Positions 5,941-10,972 of a stretch of DNA of 11,235 bases are shown here, piece after piece. The stretch's first letter is position 1; each line of letters opens with the position of its first letter. Source of the DNA: Chitinophagaceae bacterium (GTDB lineage Bacteria; Bacteroidota; Bacteroidia; Chitinophagales; Chitinophagaceae); contig JAJTCI010000150.1 in NCBI GenBank assembly GCA_021323155.1, positions 1 through 11,235 on the forward strand, written 5' to 3'. The notes beneath the pieces were generated by a model. That model searched no databases. It saw nothing but the letters and a program-made list of their open reading frames with translations, and was not told where the DNA came from. A program made the translations under genes and the position numbers.

Positions 5941-6960
5941 ATGAAAAACCTTTTTACCCTCATGGCGCTTTTATGCGCAACTGCCCCGGGTATATATGCC
6001 CAGAGCAGCAGTCCCGTTGAAACCGTCGGTACCCCCGCCGCACCTTGCCTTGCCTGGAGTTACTCCGGCGGCGGCAACATTTTTTTCCCTTCAGCGGTGG
6101 GCACTTTCCTGAAGATCTCAGGCTTCAACCCTACTTCACCACCGGTGAGTATGGACATCACGTTCAGCATGTTTGGCTACAATACCACCAACCTTACTGA
6201 GCTTACGCTGGAATACACGACCGACGGGGTAAATTATACCGCTTTGCCTTACAAAAGGCTGTTCCGGAACTATCTTCCGGCCACGCCCTGGGATGTAATG
6301 GTGAGCGACCCCCTTCCGGGATCGGTTAATTTCAACACGCTCCAGTTGCGTTTCAGGCAAACCACGCTGACGGAAACTTTCAGAATAGATGACATCGAAG
6401 CGAACTTTTATTATACCCTGCCGATCAAACTGATCAGCTTCAGCGCCGCGGCCACGAATTCTGGCACCCAGATCAAATGGAAGGCCAACGCCACACACGA
6501 ACAGGAAAAATTCGTAGTGGAAAAGAGCCTCGATGGCCGCAACTTCGCGCCGATCAGCACCCAAATGGCGCATGTGGGCGAATTCAACTACGCCTATATC
6601 GACAAGGCTACCGCTGACAAAACTTTCTACCGCTTGAAAATGACCGACGTGTCTGGCCGGTCCAACTACTCGCAGGCTGTTTTCGTGCAAACTAAGAATA
6701 CCAGTACCGGGCTGGTGCAAAACGTTTACCCGATACCGGCGAACGATGTGATCAACACCCAATTGCTCGCAAGCACACAACAAACAGCCGAGATCACGGT
6801 AAGTGACCTTTCCGGCAGGACTGTACTTAGTCAAAGCTATGCGCTGATGGCCGGCTCAAATAACTGTGTCCTGAACATCGCTAAAATGAATGCAGGTATT
6901 TATATCCTCCGCATACGCTCGGGTGAAGTGCTCGAGACAAGAAAGGTGGTAATCCAATAA
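5941..6960 (+). CDS. Secreted protein with T9SS type A sorting domain
   Basis: Predicted secreted or surface-attached protein of unknown function, 339 residues. It starts with a classical signal peptide (MKNLFTLMALL..., likely cut after the Ala-Gln near 20-21). Residues about 22-158 form a beta-rich domain of no family I recognise (LEYTTDGVNYTALPY, LQLRFRQTT, FRIDDIEANF). A segment common just before T9SS signals follows (160-250: LPIKLISFSA, IKWKANATHEQEKFVVEKS, FYRLKMTDVSGRSNYS). The C-terminal sorting domain ends it (about 260-339: VYPIPANDVI, VSDLSGRTVL, MNAGIYILRI, KVVIQ), directing export through the type IX pore and removal or anchoring. The ATG at 5941 is preferred to an in-frame ATG at 5848, because the longer form would bury the signal peptide behind 31 residues. 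A strong terminator follows. Confidence 0.88.
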   Translation: MKNLFTLMALLCATAPGIYAQSSSPVETVGTPAAPCLAWSYSGGGNIFFPSAVGTFLKISGFNPTSPPVSMDITFSMFGYNTTNLTELTLEYTTDGVNYTALPYKRLFRNYLPATPWDVMVSDPLPGSVNFNTLQLRFRQTTLTETFRIDDIEANFYYTLPIKLISFSAAATNSGTQIKWKANATHEQEKFVVEKSLDGRNFAPISTQMAHVGEFNYAYIDKATADKTFYRLKMTDVSGRSNYSQAVFVQTKNTSTGLVQNVYPIPANDVINTQLLASTQQTAEITVSDLSGRTVLSQSYALMAGSNNCVLNIAKMNAGIYILRIRSGEVLETRKVVIQ

Positions 6961-6979
6961 CTATTGTAAACGCCCAGGT

Positions 6980-7007
6980 AAAAGGACCGGTTCGCCGGTC
7001 CTTTTTT
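6980..7007 (+). terminator. Intrinsic terminator after the T9SS protein gene
   Basis: Perfect stem GGACCGG (6984-6990) / CCGGTCC (6995-7001) with TTCG loop. It is flanked by an A-run on the left and six T's (7002-7007) on the right, which extend the pairing. It ends transcription 20-50 bp after the stop codon and separates this gene from the stress-protein gene. Confidence 0.93.
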
Positions 7008-7045
7008 ATTTCCCAGGTGCCCGGCGATCTTTTGTTTGCTTCCAT

Positions 7046-7053
7046 TATCTTTA
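7046..7053 (+). promoter_or_regulatory. Candidate -7 promoter element of the stress-protein gene
   Basis: TATCTTTA differs from the Bacteroidota -7 consensus TAnnTTTG only at the last base. It lies 22 bp before the ATG, after the terminator of the upstream gene, where a promoter is needed. No TTG lies at the ideal -33 spacing. Confidence 0.45.
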
Positions 7054-7075
7054 TCGCCCTCAATGCACATACATT

Positions 7076-7864
7076 ATGAAAACAGTTATTGTTCCTGTTG
7101 ATTTCTCGGATGTTTCGTTTAACGCCGCGGTATATGCTGCCCGCCTCATCACTGGGCACCACGGCGTTACACTGCTGCTTTATCATCACTATTCGAAGGA
7201 TTCTGAAATGCAATCCGCTGAACAATCATTGACTGGTGTAAAACAACAGCTGAACGACAAATACCTGGTGAACATCGAAACGCTCGCGCATCACGGTAAA
7301 GATTTTATCGAAGACCTGGAAAAAGCGGTTCGCCATCGCAGCGCTGATCTCGTGATCATGGGAATAACAGGACGTTCGCCGCTGGGACAAATGCTCATTG
7401 GCAGCAACACATTGAAATTCGCGGAGCAGCGCGCTTGTCCTGTCCTCATTATCCCGGAAAAAGCAACATTCCGTGAATTGAAAAATGTGATGCTGGCGTC
7501 CGATTTCAAAAACGTATACCACAGTACCCCTTCTTCCCCGATCAAAACATTCCTCCAGACTTTCCGGCCGAAGCTGCACGTGGTGAACGTGGACCCCGAA
7601 CATTATATCGCCATTTCCGAAAGCTATACGAAAGAGAAAGTGGATTTTGAAAAGATGTTCAGTGATTTCAACCCCGAGTTTTATTTCATGCGATTGTTTG
7701 ATATCGAAGAAGCACTGAATATGTTTGCGAAGGAAAAGAACATCGATCTTATCATCGCAGTCCACCGCCAACACTCATTCTTCGACAGGTTATTCAACAG
7801 GAGTGGAACCACCAAAAAGCTCTCTTACCAAAGCGAGGTGCCTGTTCTGGTTGTACACGAATGA
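7076..7864 (+). CDS. Universal stress protein, two tandem Usp domains
   Basis: Cytoplasmic UspA-superfamily protein of 262 residues, typical of the double-domain form common in Bacteroidota. Domain 1 (1-127) opens with IVPVDFSDVS and contains the nucleotide-binding pattern G-2x-G-9x-G(S/T), seen as G96-I-T-G99, nine residues, then G109-S110; it ends in ACPVLIIP. Asp9 matches the adenine-contacting aspartate of ATP-binding Usps. Domain 2 (about 135-262) opens with VMLASDFKN and ends EVPVLVVHE, but its glycine loop is lost: the equivalent place reads VHRQHSFFDRLFNRSGTT. It therefore probably does not bind ATP by that loop. A single-gene unit between a terminator and a long non-coding region. 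The partner and the stress sensed cannot be told from sequence. Confidence 0.93.
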   Translation: MKTVIVPVDFSDVSFNAAVYAARLITGHHGVTLLLYHHYSKDSEMQSAEQSLTGVKQQLNDKYLVNIETLAHHGKDFIEDLEKAVRHRSADLVIMGITGRSPLGQMLIGSNTLKFAEQRACPVLIIPEKATFRELKNVMLASDFKNVYHSTPSSPIKTFLQTFRPKLHVVNVDPEHYIAISESYTKEKVDFEKMFSDFNPEFYFMRLFDIEEALNMFAKEKNIDLIIAVHRQHSFFDRLFNRSGTTKKLSYQSEVPVLVVHE

Positions 7865-7920
7865 CCTTGCCCCGGACAGCTAATCCAAAAAAACACATCC
7901 TTCGCGCCGGCTTGCACCGT

Positions 7921-8087
7921 TAATCCACGTAATTAGCATGTGGGCCCTGGGCTTTTCCACAACGGGGGTGTATAACCCTGTGCAAAACCCACGGTGGCGC
8001 GTTTTCACTAAACCGCGAAAACCCGTTGCTGTATTGCGTTGCAGCCAGGCGAGGTGATTCCCTATTATCCACACAATTTGTGCAAAA
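7921..8087. promoter_or_regulatory. Cluster of DnaA-box-like nonamers
   Basis: Four matches to the relaxed DnaA box TTWTNCACA: TTTTCCACA (7953-7961, +), TTTTGCACA (7979-7987, -), TTATCCACA (8065-8073, +, the perfect box) and TTTTGCACA (8079-8087, -). Near matches: TTATACACC (7967-7975, -) and TAATCCACG (7921-7929, +). Small dyads lie between them: TGTGG/CCACA (7939-7943/7957-7961), GCCC-T-GGGC (7944-7952), CCAC-G-GTGG (7989-7997) and GTTTTC/GAAAAC (8001-8006/8017-8022). This could be a replication origin, a DnaA-titration or reactivation site, or chance. No dnaA gene or clear AT-rich unwinding element is adjacent. Nothing else is seen in 7865-8148. Confidence 0.5.
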
Positions 8088-8148
8088 ACCGGTGCTAAAC
8101 GGGTGAAGAACATCAACCGATAAAATTTGGAAACAACTGGACAGCGGA

Positions 8149-8183
8149 ACTACCTTGGTGTTGTAATTGAAGAGCGAGGTAGT
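8149..8183 (+). repeat. Leading hairpin of the stem-loop array
   Basis: ACTACCTTG (8149-8157) pairs with CGAGGTAGT (8175-8183) over 9 bp, with one T-G pair; loop of 17 nt. It lacks the TTCG cap and may be a diverged or separate element. Its ACTAC/GTAGT-type stem resembles the outer stem of unit 5. Confidence 0.5.
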
Positions 8184-8209
8184 CAAACACAGGCGCATCA
8201 GTTAAAAAA

Positions 8210-8283
8210 GAAACGCAGACGGGATACAAACTTCGGTGAGTATTCAAGAACGTTTCGGTGGCCCGGGTTCTGTAAAAAGAATC
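8210..8283 (+). repeat. Stem-loop unit 1
   Basis: Hairpin I: outer stem GAAACG (8210-8215) / CGTTTC (8251-8256); inner stem GGATAC (8222-8227) / GTATTC (8240-8245, one G-T pair); then AC/GT closing a TTCG loop (8232-8235) above an AA/GA internal loop. Hairpin II: GGTTCT (8266-8271) / AGAATC (8278-8283) with loop GTAAAA. Confidence 0.65.
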
Positions 8284-8297
8284 AGTGCCCACCAAAT

Positions 8298-8370
8298 CCC
8301 GGAGATAACAATTGCCTCGGCAATGGAACAACCGGGTGTAAGTGCAAAGCCCCTTAAAAGGTAGAAGCTT
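8298..8370 (+). repeat. Stem-loop unit 2
   Basis: Preceded by the shared word CAAATCC (8293-8299). Hairpin I: CCCGG (8298-8302) / CCGGG (8332-8336), internal strand containing GATAACA (8304-8310), inner stem ATTGC (8311-8315) / GCAAT (8320-8324) with CTCG loop. Hairpin II: AAGC (8347-8350) / GCTT (8367-8370) enclosing CCT-TAAA-AGG (8352-8361). Confidence 0.7.
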
Positions 8371-8376
8371 ACAAAT

Positions 8377-8452
8377 CCAGCCGGATAACATGCAGCTTCG
8401 GCAGGCATGATCACAAAGCTGGTGTGGGCCGGATCCGTCAAAAAGATCGCGG
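8377..8452 (+). repeat. Stem-loop unit 3
   Basis: Preceded by CAAATCC (8372-8378). Hairpin I: CCAGC (8377-8381) / GCTGG (8418-8422); shared GATAACA (8384-8390); CATGC (8389-8393) / GCATG (8405-8409), an A/AG internal loop, and GC/GC closing TTCG (8397-8400). The 3' internal strand is ATCACAAA. Hairpin II: CCG-GATC (8429-8435) / GATC-g-CGG (8445-8452) with an A-rich loop. Confidence 0.7.
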
Positions 8453-8462
8453 GCGCACAAAT

Positions 8463-8528
8463 CCAGTCGATAACATCATCCTTCGGGATGTGATCACAGC
8501 ACTGGTTAGGGCAGGACCCGTCAAACGG
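8463..8528 (+). repeat. Stem-loop unit 4
   Basis: Preceded by CAAATCC (8458-8464). Hairpin I: CCAGT (8463-8467) / ACTGG (8501-8505); shared GATAACA (8469-8475); CATCC (8477-8481) / GGATG (8486-8490) closing TTCG (8482-8485). The 3' internal strand is TGATCACAGC. Hairpin II: CCG (8518-8520) / CGG (8526-8528) with loop TCAAA. Units 3 and 4 are the most alike in sequence. Confidence 0.7.
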
Positions 8529-8538
8529 TTGGCACTAA

Positions 8539-8611
8539 GTACTACTCAGGCTCATCGCTTCGGCGATCGAAACACGAGTGGTACGTTGAGAAGGTAGTCC
8601 TCAAAGGCTAT
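8539..8611 (+). repeat. Stem-loop unit 5
   Basis: Hairpin I: GTACTACTC (8539-8547) / GAGTGGTAC (8576-8584), 9 bp with one T-G pair; inner stem ATCGC (8554-8558) / GCGAT (8563-8567) closing TTCG (8559-8562). It lacks the CAAATCC and GATAACA words but keeps the fold. Hairpin II: GTAGTC (8594-8599) / GGCTAT (8606-8611) with loop CTCAAA. Confidence 0.65.
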
Positions 8612-8626
8612 GCTGCTCAAAAACTT

Positions 8627-8690
8627 AAAAAAGCATTGGGTCGAATAGTCGTGCGCAAGTACGGATATGAAGCCTGATGCTTTTTTATTT
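8627..8690 (+). terminator. Terminator-like long hairpin closing the stem-loop array
   Basis: AAAAAAGCAT (8627-8636) and ATGCTTTTTT (8677-8686) are perfect 10-bp arms, the right one ending in a six-T tract. Inside, after a few G-T/G-C pairs and a CGA/GAA internal loop, CGTGC (8650-8654) pairs with GTACG (8659-8663) around a GCAA tetraloop. The 40-nt interior is longer than in a minimal terminator. The in-frame ATG at 8677 for the next gene lies inside the right arm and is therefore an unlikely start. Confidence 0.7.
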
Positions 8691-8709
8691 TATGTCGTTC
8701 CCGCTGCTG

Positions 8710-8717
8710 TATCTTAG
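8710..8717 (+). promoter_or_regulatory. Candidate -7 promoter element of the M28 peptidase gene
   Basis: TATCTTAG has one mismatch to TAnnTTTG and ends 4 bp before the preferred ATG at 8722, so the transcript would be leaderless or nearly so. No -33 TTG is seen. Weak support. Confidence 0.3.
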
Positions 8718-8721
8718 TCAA

Positions 8722-10065
8722 ATGAGACAACTGCTTATTCTTGCTGCCTGTTGTTTTTCAATCACAACATCTGCACAAACCATCATCCAGCGTGACCCGG
8801 AGATCGAACAAATGGTCAACGCTGTCTCGCCCGACTCGCTCAAAACTTATATAGCTGAAATGGTGTCATTCGGCACCAGGAGCACGCTGAGTACCCAAAC
8901 CGATCCGGTAAGGGGTATTGGTGCTGCCCGCAATTACGTGCTTTCCAAATTCAACCAGTTTGCCGCATCATCCGGGGGACGACTCACCGCTTATATCGAT
9001 ACCGTCACACTGCCGCCGGACAACCGGAGGGTGAATAAGTCAACGCTATTGGGAAACGTGGTAGGCGTTCTGAAGGGAACGGATGATAATGATCATCGAG
9101 TTTTTATCATTAGTGGCCACCTCGACAGCAGGGCGAGCGACGTAATGAATGCAACAATCGACGCGCCGGGCGCGAATGATGATGGCAGCGGTGTGGCAGC
9201 ACTGATTGAATGCGCCAGGATCATGAGCCGGAGCCGTTTTTCCGCCACCATCTTATTCGTTGCATTCAGCGGTGAAGAGCAGGGATTGCTGGGCGCGAAT
9301 TTCATGGCAAATAAGGCGCTAAAGGAAAAGCGTCATATCGAAGCGGTACTCAACAACGACATCATGGGTAGCAACCACAGCAATGAAACCAATATAATCG
9401 ATAACACAAGGTTGCGGGTCTTCAGTGAGGCCTTCTCGGTAATGGATACCGGCCGTGCGGCGATCAACATCCGTAGCCTCGGGCTGGAGAATGACGGGAA
9501 AGCGCGGCAGTTGGCTCGCTACGTTAAAGAAACAGGAGAACGGTACGTAGACAATATCGAAGTGGTAATGATCTACCGTAACGACAGGTTTCTGAGGGGT
9601 GGCGACCATACGCCCTTTGTTCAACGGGGCTTCGCCGCAGTACGCATCACGGAAATGAATGAAAACTATAACCACCAGCACCAGGACGTTCGGGTGGAAA
9701 AAGGTACACGCTACGGCGACCTTGCCGAATTTATGGATTTTGAATACCTGAGGAAAAATACTGCGGTTAACCTGGCAACGCTTGCAAACCTGGCTAAAGC
9801 GCCGCCAATGCCTGATAAAGTGGTGATCGATACAAAAGGACTTACGAACCGCACTTCCATATCCTGGTCTGCCCCCGGCACCGGGAAAGTGAAAGGATAC
9901 TATGTATTGATACGAGCTACAACCAGCCCCGTATGGGAAAAGAAAATATTTACAGCTAGTACGTCGATCAGCCTGCCCTATTCGAAAGACAATTATTTCT
10001 TTGCCGTCCAATGTGTAAATGACTTGGGAAATGAAAGCCTTTCCGTCATACCCGGCACCCGTTAA
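8722..10065 (+). CDS. Secreted M28-family zinc metallopeptidase with C-terminal Fn3-like domain
   Basis: Predicted exported aminopeptidase-type enzyme, 447 residues. A signal peptide (MRQLLILAACC..., likely cut after SAQ at 17-19) precedes the M28 catalytic domain (about 30-355). Zinc-binding and catalytic residues are visible: H133-x-D135 (SGHLDS), bridging Asp153 in GANDDGSG, Glu185-Glu186 in FSGEEQGLLG, Asp213 in LNNDIMG, and a C-terminal zinc histidine in NHQHQD (His318 or His320). Residues about 361-440 look like a fibronectin type III domain (TSISWSAPGTGKVKGYYVLIR, YFFAVQCVNDLGNES), common after the peptidase domain in secreted Bacteroidota M28 enzymes. The ATG at 8722 is preferred to 8677 (inside a terminator arm) and 8692, because only it gives a charged n-region. 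The substrate is unknown. A lipoprotein esterase follows after 49 bp. Confidence 0.93.
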   Translation: MRQLLILAACCFSITTSAQTIIQRDPEIEQMVNAVSPDSLKTYIAEMVSFGTRSTLSTQTDPVRGIGAARNYVLSKFNQFAASSGGRLTAYIDTVTLPPDNRRVNKSTLLGNVVGVLKGTDDNDHRVFIISGHLDSRASDVMNATIDAPGANDDGSGVAALIECARIMSRSRFSATILFVAFSGEEQGLLGANFMANKALKEKRHIEAVLNNDIMGSNHSNETNIIDNTRLRVFSEAFSVMDTGRAAINIRSLGLENDGKARQLARYVKETGERYVDNIEVVMIYRNDRFLRGGDHTPFVQRGFAAVRITEMNENYNHQHQDVRVEKGTRYGDLAEFMDFEYLRKNTAVNLATLANLAKAPPMPDKVVIDTKGLTNRTSISWSAPGTGKVKGYYVLIRATTSPVWEKKIFTASTSISLPYSKDNYFFAVQCVNDLGNESLSVIPGTR

Positions 10066-10093
10066 ATTAACACAACATGAATATTTTCGTTTT

Positions 10094-10101
10094 TATTTTT
10101 A
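10094..10101 (+). promoter_or_regulatory. Candidate -7 promoter element of the esterase gene
   Basis: TATTTTTA in an AT-rich stretch differs from TAnnTTTG only at its last base and lies 13 bp before the ATG at 10115. AT-rich DNA makes chance matches easy; co-transcription with the M28 gene is equally possible. Confidence 0.25.
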
Positions 10102-10114
10102 CGCCGGGAAGAAC

Positions 10115-10972
10115 ATGAAAAGAATCATAATATACTGTTTAGCCATGGTGATGACGGGAACCGCGTGCAAGAAAACGGAAGACGCGCCGGGTACGGCAAC
10201 TGAACCCGCTAAGGAACTAAAAAACGTGGCATATGGTTCCGATGCAATGCAGAATATGGACGTATACCTGCCTGCGGGAAGATCAGCAGGAACCACGAAG
10301 GCGTTGATCCTGGTCCACGGTGGGGGCTGGGTGGGTGGCGATAAAGCCGATATGAATGACGCTGTCAACGCGCTCAAAACCCTCCTTCCCGATTACGCGA
10401 TATTCAATATCAATTACCGGCTCGCCACCCTCCCATCGGGTAATCTCTGGCCCACTCAATTGAACGACGTGAATGCCGCGGTTGATTTTATTGTCTCGAA
10501 GTCATCAGAATATAAATTCAACAGTGGTAAAATGGCAATAGGCGGCGCCAGTGCCGGCGCGCACCTGGCATTGTTGAAAGCCTACAAACACAATGCTGGT
10601 AATTTGAAAGCCGTGATAGATATGTTCGGTCCTACAGATATGCAGGATCTGTATACCCGGAACGCCAGCTATCAACCATTACTTACCATCTTCATGAATG
10701 GAACGCCCGTCTCCAATCCTGTTTCGTACAGTAACGCCAGTCCATTATTTGCCGTACACAGTGGCGTCACTCCTACCTTGATCCTGCACGGAACAGCCGA
10801 CAATGTTGTACCGATCAGCCAGAGCGATAGCCTAGACAACCGTTTGGCAAACGCGGGTGTGGCCAAACTATATGTAAAATATCCACTGGAAGGACATGGC
10901 ATTTGGAGTGCACCAAGCAATGCGGACGCCTTTGCCAGGATCGCCGCATTTATAAACCTGCATGTTCAGTGA
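10115..10972 (+). CDS. Lipoprotein alpha/beta-hydrolase (esterase/lipase, BD-FAE/fold-3-like)
   Basis: Predicted membrane-anchored carboxylic-ester hydrolase, 285 residues. It opens with a lipoprotein signal peptide whose lipobox is TGTAC (Cys18), followed by a charged linker. The hydrolase core shows the oxyanion motif HGGGW (68-72), the nucleophile elbow G-A-S-A-G (144-148) with Ser146, the acid D229 in LHGTADNVVP and the histidine His261 in LEGHGIWS, a complete triad. The HGGG motif and the 'MDVYLP' opening are typical of the esterase/BD-FAE group, so an acylated glycan or small ester is a plausible substrate (inference). The ATG at 10115 is used because it gives the lipoprotein signal; an in-frame ATG at 10019 would overlap the peptidase gene and bury it. 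The stop overlaps the start of the next gene. Confidence 0.92.
   Translation: MKRIIIYCLAMVMTGTACKKTEDAPGTATEPAKELKNVAYGSDAMQNMDVYLPAGRSAGTTKALILVHGGGWVGGDKADMNDAVNALKTLLPDYAIFNINYRLATLPSGNLWPTQLNDVNAAVDFIVSKSSEYKFNSGKMAIGGASAGAHLALLKAYKHNAGNLKAVIDMFGPTDMQDLYTRNASYQPLLTIFMNGTPVSNPVSYSNASPLFAVHSGVTPTLILHGTADNVVPISQSDSLDNRLANAGVAKLYVKYPLEGHGIWSAPSNADAFARIAAFINLHVQ

Larger units (their letters stand above)
8149..8686 (+). ncRNA. Candidate long structured RNA built from tandem covarying stem-loop units
   Basis: Non-coding region with a leading hairpin (8149-8183), five units at about 80-bp spacing and a terminal hairpin. Each unit has hairpin I, an outer stem plus an inner stem capped by TTCG or CTCG, and hairpin II, a short stem with an A-rich loop. 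The caps lie at 8232, 8316, 8397, 8482 and 8559. Outer stems: GAAACG/CGTTTC, CCCGG/CCGGG, CCAGC/GCTGG, CCAGT/ACTGG and a 9-bp stem in the fifth. Inner stems of units 2-5: ATTGC/GCAAT, CATGC/GCATG, CATCC/GGATG, ATCGC/GCGAT. Pairing is kept while bases change, the mark of selected structure. The T-tract end suggests plus-strand transcription. The 5' end is unknown; AAAATTTG (8122-8129) is a weak -7 candidate. It does not look like RNase P RNA, tmRNA, SRP RNA or a riboswitch I know. Confidence 0.6.

Noticed and set aside
8127..8357. Plus-strand frame of 76 codons starting ATGGAAACAA-like within the array
   Set aside because: The sequence near 8127 gives a Cys/Lys/Pro-rich product with no recognisable domain; it covers hairpin units 1 and 2, whose spacing is not a multiple of three.
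8113..8460. Minus-strand open frames over the stem-loop array (about 65-115 codons), one rich in hydrophobic residues
   Set aside because: They lack good starts (a TTG start for the hydrophobic one), match no family I know, and overlap a region whose bases covary to keep stems, which explains its sequence better than coding.
8290..8611. Integron attC sites or a CRISPR array
   Set aside because: The units lack the attC core sites (RYYYAAC/GTTRRRY pairs) and no integrase is nearby. The repeats are too long and too diverged, with no constant repeat-spacer pattern, for CRISPR.
8510..8674. Plus-strand open stretch with a basic, protein-like translation ending at 8674
   Set aside because: It has no start codon after the preceding stop, and coincides with unit 5 and the terminator hairpin; judged a chance reading, though a decayed gene end cannot be fully excluded.
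8149..8686. RNase P RNA, tmRNA or SRP RNA
   Set aside because: The conserved signatures of these RNAs (for example the RNase P P4 segments, or the tmRNA tRNA-like ends) are not present in the block.
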